Notes: a model not told the origin generated them from the sequence alone. Counted from the first letter of the stretch, positions 1 through 6,930 are shown. The stretch is DNA of 9,425 nucleotides from Candidatus Iainarchaeum sp. (GCA_015520865.1 WAPE01000012.1:1-9425), one strand, 5' to 3'. Numbers and translations: made by a program.

Positions 1-1611
1 GTTCTTTCTAAGCGGGAAGCCGAGTTCTGGGAGTATCCCGTTTACATAGGTCGCGGACCCTATGCTAACTACGAGTTTATGGGAGCCAATCGAGCAGTGG
101 CCTTCTTCGTTTCCCCCATGACAGGTGGGGCCTTTGCCTCGTCAGCGGGAGGCGTTGCAAGGGCCTTCTCGGCAGCAGGAATCGATGGACTTCTAATCTC
201 GGGGAGATCCGACAAACCTGTTGTATTATTCCTCCAAGGGGACGAAAAGGAAAACATCGAAGCCGACGTCTTTGAAATAGACGGGTTAGAGGAGCTCTAC
301 AGGGAAGGGGGCGCCTTCGAGCTCATAAGGTTCCTCGAAGACGAATTAGGGGATAGGTTCAGCGGATACTTTCGAGCCATGGCCGTTGGGCCCGGCGGGT
401 TCGGAACAAGCTTCGGTAGCGTCGTTTCAAGGGAACGGTCCATGGGAACCTTCGATCTCTTCGGAAGGGGAGGCCTAGGGACGGTTTTGGCACATAAGAA
501 CCTCGTTGGCATCATTCTCGGTGGATCCCACCCAGATCCTGAGGTTCCGGAAGACTGGTTGAAAAAACTCGGGGAGATAGACACGTTCAAGCCCACAGAG
601 AAGTACAGGCTCGTGATGAAGGAAGGTGTTGGTGGAACGATCTACAACTGGTTCACCCTAAAGGCTCTTTTACCGGCTCTGAACTGGAACACCATCTTTA
701 TGAACGAAAAGGAACGGGAGGAGATCTACGAAGACTACATAAAGCCCCTGACGGAGGAGATAAGGAAGCGGTTTAAGGAGGGGAAGATACGGTCAAAGAC
801 GTGTGGAGAAAAATGCGTAGCCGTTTGTAAGAAGATGGACAGCGAGAAGAAGGTAGAGTACGAACCCTTTACCTCTTTGGGCCTGCAAACAGGCATCTTT
901 GACTATGAGAAGATCCTCGACCTCGCCCACCGAGTGGATATGCTCGGTCTGGATGCCATAGAGACAGGAAATACGATCTCCCTCTTCATCGACGCCATAG
1001 ATCAGGGCATCTACGATGGAAAGGCCTCCCTCGTGAACATTGACCCTGAAAGGAACTACGAATTTGCCCTGGACTTCATAGACAGGCTCTTGAGGGGAGA
1101 CTATCCGCTTTCTGATGGAGTAGCGAGGGGAGCAAGGAGCATGGATCTCAAGGAGCTTGCCGTCTACGTTCCGACGCCTAGCGGCGGCCTCGTTCCTCCC
1201 CAGTACTGGAACCCGGGTTTCCACCTAGATCTCCCCCTCATAGGGAAGTTCATGACCTATTACCACAACGACAACCTCGATGGAAGGGATTGGGGAAGAA
1301 AAGCAGGCCAGAGGTTCATGAAGGAGCTCCTCCTTGAAGATCTAGGGATATGCAGGTTCCACAGGGGCTGGATGGAAAAACTCTTAGAAGCCGTTGATGT
1401 GAAGACCGATTACCTTTCAGAAACAGTTCTGAGGATAAAGCTCATCAATATCGTGAAGAAGGGCTACGTGATGCCGCCAGAGGGGAGGGCAAACTACCTC
1501 ATAAAGACCTACTTCAGGCTCTTCGGAAAAGACGTCGATCCCTGGACCTTCTACTTCGAGGCAAAGGAGGGAATCGACGAATACGTTCCCATCTTAGAGG
1601 GGATCTCCTAG
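1..1611 (+). CDS. Tungsten aldehyde:ferredoxin oxidoreductase family protein, GAPOR-like, 5' end missing
   Basis: The frame is open from base 1, so the ATG at 79 is internal and the true start lies left of the window; 536 residues remain and a few tens are probably missing. Family members are cytosolic tungstopterin/4Fe-4S enzymes oxidising aldehydes with ferredoxin as acceptor. Counting from the first codon in the window, cysteines 268, 272 and 276 (CGEKCVAVC) and Cys451 in GICRFHRGWM are the expected cluster ligands; DMLGLD at 313-318 is the first pterin-side motif. The CGxxCxxxCKK and CRFHRGWM motifs and the SPxxGG segment near residue 38 recall glyceraldehyde-3-phosphate ferredoxin oxidoreductase more than classical AOR, but the protein seems shorter than that enzyme, so the substrate is open. 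The usual Asp five residues before the last cluster Cys appears as Glu446, with Asp447 next. The family call is firm; the subfamily is inferred from memory. Confidence 0.9.
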   Translation, partial: VLSKREAEFWEYPVYIGRGPYANYEFMGANRAVAFFVSPMTGGAFASSAGGVARAFSAAGIDGLLISGRSDKPVVLFLQGDEKENIEADVFEIDGLEELYREGGAFELIRFLEDELGDRFSGYFRAMAVGPGGFGTSFGSVVSRERSMGTFDLFGRGGLGTVLAHKNLVGIILGGSHPDPEVPEDWLKKLGEIDTFKPTEKYRLVMKEGVGGTIYNWFTLKALLPALNWNTIFMNEKEREEIYEDYIKPLTEEIRKRFKEGKIRSKTCGEKCVAVCKKMDSEKKVEYEPFTSLGLQTGIFDYEKILDLAHRVDMLGLDAIETGNTISLFIDAIDQGIYDGKASLVNIDPERNYEFALDFIDRLLRGDYPLSDGVARGARSMDLKELAVYVPTPSGGLVPPQYWNPGFHLDLPLIGKFMTYYHNDNLDGRDWGRKAGQRFMKELLLEDLGICRFHRGWMEKLLEAVDVKTDYLSETVLRIKLINIVKKGYVMPPEGRANYLIKTYFRLFGKDVDPWTFYFEAKEGIDEYVPILEGIS

Positions 1612-3437
1612 CTTTCCTCGTAATTCTTCGATTCCACGCCGCCGTAACCCACGTAGAGGATCCTGTCGGGGTGGAGAACCTTTACGAGTTCGGGCCGATG
1701 GGTAACGATGATTGCGGTGATCTTCTTTTCCCTTACGAGCCTCGAAACCTTTCGAGCTAACCTCATGGCGGTTAGGGTATCTAGGTGGGCGGCAAACTCG
1801 TCGATAAGGAGGACGTTGGGCAGTTCCGCCAGGAGTGACGCTATCTTTGCCCGCTCCTTCTGACCAGTGGAGAGCTCGCTGAACTTAGCCCTATAGAAGA
1901 TGGCATCCGAGAGCCCGGCTATGTTAAGGAGCTCTATAGCAGAAACGACGTTTCCAACCTTTTTGGAGATTGCTTCAAGGACGGGTTCGTCGCCAAAGGT
2001 TGGTTCCCTTTCTCCAGGAAGGAAGACAGAGATCTTCGCATCCTCAGGAACCTCTATAACTCCCTCGTCGGGAGAGTCAAGGCCTGCAACGAGTCTGAGT
2101 AGTGTCGTCTTACCCGCACCCGATAGTCCCGTCACGACGATGAGCTCCCCCGGATTAATCGTTAAGCTAACGTTCTTCAGTATATAGCGCTGAACGATCC
2201 TCCTGTCGACTCCAAAGGAGAGAAGGACGTCTCGTATCTCCGGAGAGAGACCCTCCACGTCGAGGACGTTTGTGTACATCTTCGTTACATTTTTCAGGCG
2301 GACGGGAGAGGAGATCGGTTCGGGGAAGTTGAGGACGGGGTTGTATAGCCTTCCTCCGTGCTTTCGAGCAACGGGATCTTCCTGAAGGAACTTCTCTATG
2401 TACCTCCTTGCTTCCTCGTTGAGGGGGTAGTAAAGAACCGGTCTGCCGGAGGCCGTATCCCAGAGGTACTTGAACCCAACCCGCTCAAAGAACGGATGGT
2501 ACCTCGCCATCTGGGCAATCGTTTCCACGAGGACCTTCTTCTTCCTCATCTCCGGAACGTCCCGCTCGTCGATCCACTTCAAGGCTTCCCTAACGATGAG
2601 CATCCCCAGACCATCGCCTCGGTAGTCCGGGTGGATCACAACACGGGAGATCCTCGAGACGGCTGTATTGCACATGGAAATGGCCTTTGCCCGGACGGTT
2701 TCGAAGAGCTTCTTCCGCTCGATCCCCTTTATCCCCTTCTTCAGGAGCTCCTTCAAGAGCCTTTCTGGCCAATAGGTTGGATGGAACCAATCGTAGGGAA
2801 AGACCTTTTCGCGGATGTTTCTTTCGATGTGATCACCAACCCTCCTGTGCATAAGAGGAATGGGAGGATCTATGCGAATGTACCCAACGAACCTTGGCTC
2901 GTAGGGCTTCCTATCGAGGAGTTCCATGACGAGAAACCTCGAAACGGGAAGGGAACCCTTAATTTCCACGAGAATGCATTCATCGGATGGCTTTACGTTG
3001 GATTGAACGTAATGGTCACCACACCACCAGATAGCTACCGTTTCCTTCTTGGAAGCATAGTGGTATTGCTCCAGCTCCGCTATCGCTTCGAAGTCCTCTT
3101 GGTAAACGGCCTCTCGGAGGAGAAGCTTATACTCGTAGAGGGTTTCGCCGCTCAAAGGGTCCTTCTTTGGAAGGGTGACCTCTTCTTGGAAGGGAGGCCA
3201 GGCGAGAACCTTCTTTTCCCCGTAGTACTTCCAGAGCCTGAACTCGTTGGGTAAGTAAACCCACTTTTCTTCTTCTACCTCTAGGTCAACCTCTTCTCCC
3301 CGTTTGAACCACTGAGCCACAGAACCGGTCAGATAAAGCCTAATCTCTCCCAGCTTCGTAGAAACATCAAGGTAGCCCTTCCAGCGGTAGGAATACCTAG
3401 GAACACCTTTCTTCTTAACGACTCCCTTTAGTAGCAC
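1608..3437 (-). CDS. Soluble ABC-type ATPase fused to GNAT acetyltransferase domain (COG2401 type)
   Basis: The 609-residue protein has three parts. Residues 1 to about 110 are an unassigned, probably beta-rich region. A GNAT-like region follows, with the acetyl-CoA motif R273-G-D-G276-L-G278 after VVIHPDY. The C-terminal ABC ATPase (about 380-605) has Walker A GLSGAGKTT at 437-445, signature LSTGQ at 522-526, Walker B with D546-E547, and switch His580. There are no membrane segments and no permease gene nearby, so this is not an ordinary transporter ATPase. The architecture matches the archaeal group described as an ABC-type ATPase fused to a predicted acetyltransferase; no substrate is known to me. 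The start is GTG, supported by GGAGG at 3451-3447, nine bases ahead and inside the upstream ASCH gene, which it overlaps by 23 bases, so the two are probably cotranscribed. Confidence 0.88.
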   Translation of the reverse strand: MLLKGVVKKKGVPRYSYRWKGYLDVSTKLGEIRLYLTGSVAQWFKRGEEVDLEVEEEKWVYLPNEFRLWKYYGEKKVLAWPPFQEEVTLPKKDPLSGETLYEYKLLLREAVYQEDFEAIAELEQYHYASKKETVAIWWCGDHYVQSNVKPSDECILVEIKGSLPVSRFLVMELLDRKPYEPRFVGYIRIDPPIPLMHRRVGDHIERNIREKVFPYDWFHPTYWPERLLKELLKKGIKGIERKKLFETVRAKAISMCNTAVSRISRVVIHPDYRGDGLGMLIVREALKWIDERDVPEMRKKKVLVETIAQMARYHPFFERVGFKYLWDTASGRPVLYYPLNEEARRYIEKFLQEDPVARKHGGRLYNPVLNFPEPISSPVRLKNVTKMYTNVLDVEGLSPEIRDVLLSFGVDRRIVQRYILKNVSLTINPGELIVVTGLSGAGKTTLLRLVAGLDSPDEGVIEVPEDAKISVFLPGEREPTFGDEPVLEAISKKVGNVVSAIELLNIAGLSDAIFYRAKFSELSTGQKERAKIASLLAELPNVLLIDEFAAHLDTLTAMRLARKVSRLVREKKITAIIVTHRPELVKVLHPDRILYVGYGGVESKNYEES

Positions 3438-3825
3438 GCTCTTCAGCCTCCAATATCCTTTTCTTTTCCTCTTCTGTTAACCGAATCCAGGTCTGGGCGC
3501 CCCTCCTAAAGATGGGTACAGGTTCAATAAATTTGACGGGGTCCTTCAGCTCCCAAAGGAAAAGATGCGTTAAACCCTTAGAATAACGCCGAAGAAACCA
3601 TTTTTCGGCATCCTCAAGAAAATTCAACTCATTGACAGGTTTTTGAAGGACGTTTGTTAGCCAAACAGTTCCGTAGGCCTTTCCCCGCCAGACCAAGGCT
3701 ATCTTTCCCCTGAAACGCGTGGAGGTTTTTCTTATCTCGTAGCGCTTCCTTCCAGAGAGGATGAGGTCGATGAAAGGCTTTCGGACAATGAGTCCCTTTA
3801 TTTCAGTGCTAGAGGGCTTCATCAT
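3415..3825 (-). CDS. ASCH-domain protein
   Basis: This is a small ASCH (ASC-1 homology) domain protein, a beta-barrel fold related to PUA and thought to bind RNA; the bacterial member YqfB hydrolyses N4-acetylcytidine. The hallmark GxKxxExR is seen as GRKRYEIR at 3753-3730, following GLIVRKPFIDLILS. After the domain comes a charged C-terminal helix (TEEEKKRILEAEERATKG). The frame can be extended upstream to a GTG at 3855, but that start has no ribosome site. An AGGAGGTGA-type site (3849-3841) lies inside the extension, so I place the start at the ATG at 3825 or the next ATG at 3822; the spacing of about 15 bases is unusually long, while GAGGG at 3834-3830 is a closer, weaker alternative. It is the first gene of a leftward pair with the GNAT-ABC gene, divergent from glmS. 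Specific function is not shown. Confidence 0.83.
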   Translation of the reverse strand: MMKPSSTEIKGLIVRKPFIDLILSGRKRYEIRKTSTRFRGKIALVWRGKAYGTVWLTNVLQKPVNELNFLEDAEKWFLRRYSKGLTHLFLWELKDPVKFIEPVPIFRRGAQTWIRLTEEEKKRILEAEERATKGSR

Positions 3826-3840
3826 CGATCCCTCAGCGTT

Positions 3841-3849
3841 CACCTCCTT
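3841..3849 (-). promoter_or_regulatory. Strong ribosome binding site for the ASCH gene
   Basis: The minus strand reads AAGGAGGTG, continued by A, which complements the archaeal 16S rRNA 3' end over about nine bases. It lies downstream of the longest possible start (GTG 3855) and upstream of ATG 3825/3822, so it argues for the shorter protein, although the gap is longer than usual. Confidence 0.5.
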
Positions 3850-3882
3850 CATCACATCAACATCTAGCGCAAAAGAGGTTAA

Positions 3883-3907
3883 GAAGGTTCTCGAAACCTT
3901 CGAAGGT
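3883..3907. promoter_or_regulatory. Nested inverted repeats, candidate operator between ASCH gene and glmS
   Basis: GAAGGTT (3883-3889) and AACCTTC (3895-3901) form a 7-base inverted repeat with a 5-base spacer. Overlapping it, ACCTTCGAAGGT (3896-3907) is a perfect 12-base palindrome. Both lie in the short divergent control region, ahead of the presumed glmS TATA box and near a weak leftward AT-rich element (about 3877-3882). A dimeric repressor site is a reasonable inference; the binder is unknown. Confidence 0.4.
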
Positions 3908-3917
3908 CCTCTGAGAA

Positions 3918-3928
3918 AGATTTAACAA
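3918..3928 (+). promoter_or_regulatory. Presumed BRE/TATA element for glmS
   Basis: The stretch AGATTTAACAA sits about 26 bases ahead of the GTG start of glmS, the distance expected when transcription starts at or next to the start codon. The GGGTGA at 3929-3934 is about 15 bases from the GTG and may not act as a ribosome site. The TATA match is modest. Confidence 0.4.
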
Positions 3929-3949
3929 GGGTGAGAAGCTCTTCCCATC

Positions 3950-5641
3950 GTGTGCGGCATATTTGGCATCACTCTAGAGAAAAGGAAACCCGTGGGAAAG
4001 CTCCTGACAGACGCGTTGAAGCACCTTGAGTATCGAGGCTACGATTCCGTGGGAATCGCAGTAACCGACGGAAAAAAGTCCTTCCTCCGAAAGGGTGTCG
4101 GATTCGTTTCAGATGTAGCCCTTGAAAAGCGTTTCGAAGAGCTAGACGGGATCGCCGGTATTGGTCATACTCGCTGGGCCACACACGGTGAGGTAAAAGA
4201 GGAAAACGCCCATCCGCACCAAGGCTGTAGAGACGTCCTCTTTGTCGTTCATAACGGTATTCTGGAAAACTACCTAGAGCTGAGGGACTTCTTGATAAAA
4301 AGGAATCATGTTTTTCGTTCAGAGACGGACTCTGAGGTTATAGTCCACTTAGTAGAGGAGTTTGGAGCGAACGAAGAGGGTTTGAAGAAGGTTCTGAGCC
4401 TCTTGGAAGGAACCTATGCCTTTGTCGTCCTAACGAAGGACGGTACGCTCCTTTGTGCCCGAAAAGGATCGCCCCTCGTAGTGGGGAAGTTCGAGGAGGG
4501 TGTTGTCGTTGCGTCAGATCCAATACCGATCCTCCCCTACACGAAAAAGATCCTGAGGCTTGGAGAAGGCGAGTACTGCATAGCCAAGGGTAGAAAGCTT
4601 CTATATCGCGGTTCTCAGCAACCAAAAACCGTTTCCTGGTCAGAGAGAAGCGCAGAGCTCGGAAGCTTCAACCACTTCATGGAAAAGGAGATCGAAGAGC
4701 AGCCCCTCGTTCTAAAGAACCTCCTAGCCTGGCTAAGGGACGATTCACCCGATAGGATCCTCCACGGAAGGATCCATCTCATTGGAGCAGGAACCTCCTA
4801 CCACGCTGCCCTCTACGGCGAGTATCTATTAAGAAAGGCTGGATACGACGCAAGGGCCTTCATAGCGTCGGAGTACACCTACTGGAAGGGAGAGGATCCC
4901 GACATTGTTATAGCGGTATCCCAATCCGGCGAAACGACCGACGTTCTGGAAGCCCTGAAGGATTACGAAGGAGAAATCATAGCGATCACGAACAATCCGC
5001 TTTCCTCCTTGGCCTCCCTTTCAGAAAGGGTCTTTCTGCTGAATGCCGGCCCAGAGCTCGGTGTTGCGGCCACAAAAACCTACACAGCTCAATTAACGGT
5101 CCTATACTACCTTACAACGGGTAGGATCCCTGAAAACCTTCCTTCCCTTGTTTACGAGAGCCTCATAAGGAACAAGGAAGCAGTAAAGGGAGTCGTGGAG
5201 GTATTAAAGGACAGGTCCAGCGTCTATTACCTCGGCAGGGGATTAAATGTGGTCACGGCAAAGGAGGGGGCCCTGAAAATAAAAGAGATCGCTTATATCC
5301 ATGCGGAGGCTTATCCCGCTGGTGAAAGCAAGCACGGACCTATTGCTCTCGTAGAAAACGGCTTCCCCGTTGTCTTTGTTATGCCAAAGGACGAAACCTA
5401 CAAGGATAGCCTCTCAAACCTCGAGGAGATGCTCGCCCGTGGAGCAAAAGGCATCGTGGTAGGAAACGAACCGCCAGAACAGCCTGTAATGTTCCTATCG
5501 ATCCCCTATACAAAAGATCCAAGGCTAAATCCGATTATTTCCGTCTTACCGCTCCAGCTTTTGGCATACAAGCTCTCCGTAGCCAGAGGATACAACCCCG
5601 ACAGGCCCCGTAACCTCGCCAAGAGCGTAACAGTCAAGTAG
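3950..5641 (+). CDS. glmS: Glutamine--fructose-6-phosphate aminotransferase (isomerizing)
   Basis: This cytosolic enzyme makes glucosamine-6-phosphate from fructose-6-phosphate and glutamine, the entry step to UDP-GlcNAc and surface or N-linked glycans. The start is GTG, which puts the nucleophile Cys at position 2 (MCGIFG), as class II amidotransferases require. The amidotransferase domain (about 1-225) shows HTRWATHG at 73-80, HNGILENY at 101-108 and ETDSE at 125-129. Two SIS domains follow: SIS1 at about 275-390 with GAGTSYHAAL, SQSGETTD and GVAATKTYTAQL, and SIS2 at about 425-545 with KEGALKIKE and AGESKHGPIAL, His462 being the isomerase histidine. The C-terminal tail PRNLAKSVTVK carries Lys558, equivalent to the catalytic lysine near the E. 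coli C terminus. At 563 residues it is more compact than the usual 600 or so, but no motif is lost. A regulator gene follows 33 bases later on the same strand. Confidence 0.96.
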   Translation: MCGIFGITLEKRKPVGKLLTDALKHLEYRGYDSVGIAVTDGKKSFLRKGVGFVSDVALEKRFEELDGIAGIGHTRWATHGEVKEENAHPHQGCRDVLFVVHNGILENYLELRDFLIKRNHVFRSETDSEVIVHLVEEFGANEEGLKKVLSLLEGTYAFVVLTKDGTLLCARKGSPLVVGKFEEGVVVASDPIPILPYTKKILRLGEGEYCIAKGRKLLYRGSQQPKTVSWSERSAELGSFNHFMEKEIEEQPLVLKNLLAWLRDDSPDRILHGRIHLIGAGTSYHAALYGEYLLRKAGYDARAFIASEYTYWKGEDPDIVIAVSQSGETTDVLEALKDYEGEIIAITNNPLSSLASLSERVFLLNAGPELGVAATKTYTAQLTVLYYLTTGRIPENLPSLVYESLIRNKEAVKGVVEVLKDRSSVYYLGRGLNVVTAKEGALKIKEIAYIHAEAYPAGESKHGPIALVENGFPVVFVMPKDETYKDSLSNLEEMLARGAKGIVVGNEPPEQPVMFLSIPYTKDPRLNPIISVLPLQLLAYKLSVARGYNPDRPRNLAKSVTVK

Positions 5642-5670
5642 AAACTTTTTGAATGTTTTCGAAAAACTTC
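5642..5670 (+). promoter_or_regulatory. Presumed promoter with TTTTCGAAAA palindrome ahead of the regulator gene
   Basis: Only 33 bases separate glmS from the next start codon. GAAACTTTTTGAA at 5641-5653 could serve as BRE/TATA, with transcription starting at the ATG. TTTTCGAAAA (5656-5665) is a perfect 10-base palindrome between that element and the ATG, well placed for autoregulation. There is no ribosome site ahead of the ATG at 5675, which fits leaderless translation. Confidence 0.35.
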
Positions 5671-5674
5671 TACC

Positions 5675-6556
5675 ATGCAACTCGTCTGGGAGGAACGTGG
5701 AAGAACCTATACGGCGAGCTTCAAGGAGGTAGAAAAAGCCTTTGTGAAGGACGTTTTCCGAGAAACAGCGATCAGGATCCTTGAGCTCATTGATAAGCCA
5801 AAGTCGTTGAGCGAGATAGCGGAAGAGTTGAACATAACGCCCCAAACGGCGCTCTATCATCTAAGAAGGTTGAGGAAGGCGAACGCAGTAACGGTAGAGA
5901 ACGGTAGGTTCTACAGGAGGATCTCTGACGCATATGGTGTTATCTTAGCTAGGAAGGAAGCCAAGGGGAAAACTGCCCCTCGATACCTAGAGAGGTTCTT
6001 CCATCCCTTCGCAAAGAACGGAGTCTGGACATCGAAGATCGTCGTGGGAGCCCCCGATCCCCATGGATACTACCTTCAGAGGGCTCGAGACGGCCACTAC
6101 GCAACGGTTCTAGGAATGTTCATCGGGAGGTACTTCGATGTAAGGGGGTTTCCTGTGAAAGTGGACACCGACGTTTCCTATTTATGGAAGGAAGAAGACC
6201 TCGTCCTTATCGGAGGCCCCGTGGCAAACACCATTACCTTTGAGCTCGTTGAAGAAAGAAACGTCTTCTTCGATGTAGAGAAACCCTGGATGCTAAAGGG
6301 GAGGAAGGTATACACAGCGGAGAACGTCGGTTTGATAGCCAAGGTAAACCTAGAGGATCGCTGGTATCTTCTTCTGGCTGGAATAAGCGCCCTCGGAACG
6401 AAGGCCTCCGTAATGGCACTAACTTCCCATACGGAAGAGCTATTGACGAAGTACGATGAAGGAGAATTCTACTGGATCGTAGAAGGCCTAGATAAGGACG
6501 GAGACGGAACCATCGATACCGTTAGGGTGTTAGAATGGGGGAAGGTAGGAAATTAA
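5675..6556 (+). CDS. ArsR-like winged-helix regulator with S-layer-like C-terminal domain
   Basis: The 293-residue protein has an N-terminal winged helix-turn-helix (about 29-85): RETAIRILELIDKPKSLSEI, then recognition helix TPQTALYHLRRLRKAN and wing VTVENGRFYRR. This is an ArsR/HTH_20-type DNA-binding fold. The remainder (about 120-290) does not look like a normal ArsR effector domain: it contains VVGAPDPHGYYLQRARDGHY, VLIGGPVAN at 177-185, YTAENVG at 213-219, and a terminal acidic loop DKDGDGTID at 273-281 followed by TVRVLEW. The IGGPxAN segment and the DxDxDGxID..V..LE ending resemble archaeal S-layer domains, by memory rather than search. There is no signal peptide or membrane segment, so it should act in the cytoplasm. 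Its place after glmS suggests a role in amino-sugar or envelope control. It ends three bases from the convergent tRNA-Leu. Confidence 0.78.
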   Translation: MQLVWEERGRTYTASFKEVEKAFVKDVFRETAIRILELIDKPKSLSEIAEELNITPQTALYHLRRLRKANAVTVENGRFYRRISDAYGVILARKEAKGKTAPRYLERFFHPFAKNGVWTSKIVVGAPDPHGYYLQRARDGHYATVLGMFIGRYFDVRGFPVKVDTDVSYLWKEEDLVLIGGPVANTITFELVEERNVFFDVEKPWMLKGRKVYTAENVGLIAKVNLEDRWYLLLAGISALGTKASVMALTSHTEELLTKYDEGEFYWIVEGLDKDGDGTIDTVRVLEWGKVGN

Positions 6557-6559
6557 GAG

Positions 6560-6643
6560 TGCGGGGGGTGGGATTCGAACCCACGAAGGCACTAAGCCAC
6601 GCGGCCCTCAACCGCGCCCCTTTGGCCGCTCGGGCACCCCCGC
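6560..6643 (-). tRNA. tRNA-Leu (anticodon GAG)
   Basis: The minus strand folds as a class II tRNA. The acceptor is GCGGGGG (6643-6637) with CCCCCGC (6567-6561) and discriminator A (6560). The anticodon stem CGCGG/CCGCG encloses the loop TTGAGGG, giving GAG, which reads CTC leucine codons. A long variable arm (TGGCTTAGTGCCTTC) and the T arm GTGGG-TTCGAAT-CCCAC follow. CCA is not encoded and no intron is seen. No TATA box lies in the GC-rich DNA just upstream, so the transcript probably begins farther away. Protein reading frames across it on the plus strand are artefacts. Confidence 0.96.
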
Positions 6644-6841
6644 ACCGGATTCTCCGGTGGAGCGAGTGTAGGGGTGTTCAGCGCTTCGCTCGAACACCCT
6701 CCAGCTCCGCTCTCAGTGCGTGCGGTCCTTGACCGCACCCGCTTTGGGGTTATAGGGGCGATGTCCCATGAGTGAAGCCCCGGTTGGTAGGTCGGGCACC
6801 CTCGTGTTGGTGTAACCTTGTTCCCGGGGAACGAGGAGGTT
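6643..6841. other. GC-rich hairpin-rich non-coding block, candidate structured RNA
   Basis: I see no credible protein in this block of about 200 bases. It holds several strong inverted repeats: CACCGGA/TCCGGTG (6643-6649/6653-6659); GGGTGTTC/GAACACCC (6672-6679/6692-6699), continued inward by AGCG/CGCT and outward by GAGCG/CGCTC (6660-6664/6708-6712); GTGCGGTC/GACCGCAC with loop CTT (6720-6738); GGGGC/GCCCC (6755-6759/6777-6781); and AACCT...GTTCC/GGAAC...AGGTT (6814-6841). It is clearly richer in G and C than the adjoining cassette. In hyperthermophiles such islands often mark stable RNAs. It could be a leader cotranscribed with tRNA-Leu on the minus strand or an independent RNA on either strand; the sequence alone does not decide. 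Confidence 0.5.
6745..6771 (+). repeat. 27-base direct repeat, left copy
   Basis: TGGGGTTATAGGGGCGA, then TGT, then CCCATGA. It matches the right copy at 8434-8460 at 25 of 27 positions and in the same orientation. A hairpin with a GCGGT/ACCGC core lies just before each copy (here 6720-6738). On the minus strand each copy reads CCCCTATAACCCC upstream of a tRNA (Leu here), so a TATA-like role is also possible. Confidence 0.75.
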
Positions 6842-6859
6842 CCATTGGTATACATTGGA

Positions 6860-6871
6860 GTTTTATTTAAA
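6860..6871 (+). promoter_or_regulatory. TATA box for the regulator/DUF2202 cassette
   Basis: GTTTTATTTAAA is the best AT-rich box between the GC-rich block and the first cassette gene. Counting about 26 bases puts the transcript start near 6890, after the GTG at 6877 and before the ATG at 6931, so it favours the later start. GTATACATT (6848-6856) is an alternative box that would permit a leaderless GTG start. Confidence 0.45.
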
Positions 6872-6930
6872 AGGATGTGTCAGGGTTGCTCGTTAACTTT
6901 ATTACGGTCGCAGTAATATTCTTGATAAGA

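Noticed and set aside
793..1224. Minus-strand frame of 143 codons opposite the oxidoreductase gene
   Set aside because: It is antisense to the segment encoding the cluster cysteines and pterin motif and has no recognisable features.
2358..3254. Long plus-strand frame of 298 codons opposite the GNAT-ABC gene
   Set aside because: It lies wholly antisense to a gene with clear ABC and GNAT motifs and shows no domain of its own.
3856..3949. A glmS ribozyme or riboswitch ahead of glmS
   Set aside because: The leader is too short and lacks the ribozyme core; that element belongs to Firmicutes.
6535..6732. Plus-strand reading frame beginning within the regulator gene and crossing tRNA-Leu
   Set aside because: It is the antisense translation of the tRNA (GFEPTKALSHAALN pattern), a well-known false ORF.
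6643..6841. CRISPR array in the hairpin-rich block
   Set aside because: The inverted repeats differ from one another and there are no regularly spaced identical repeats.
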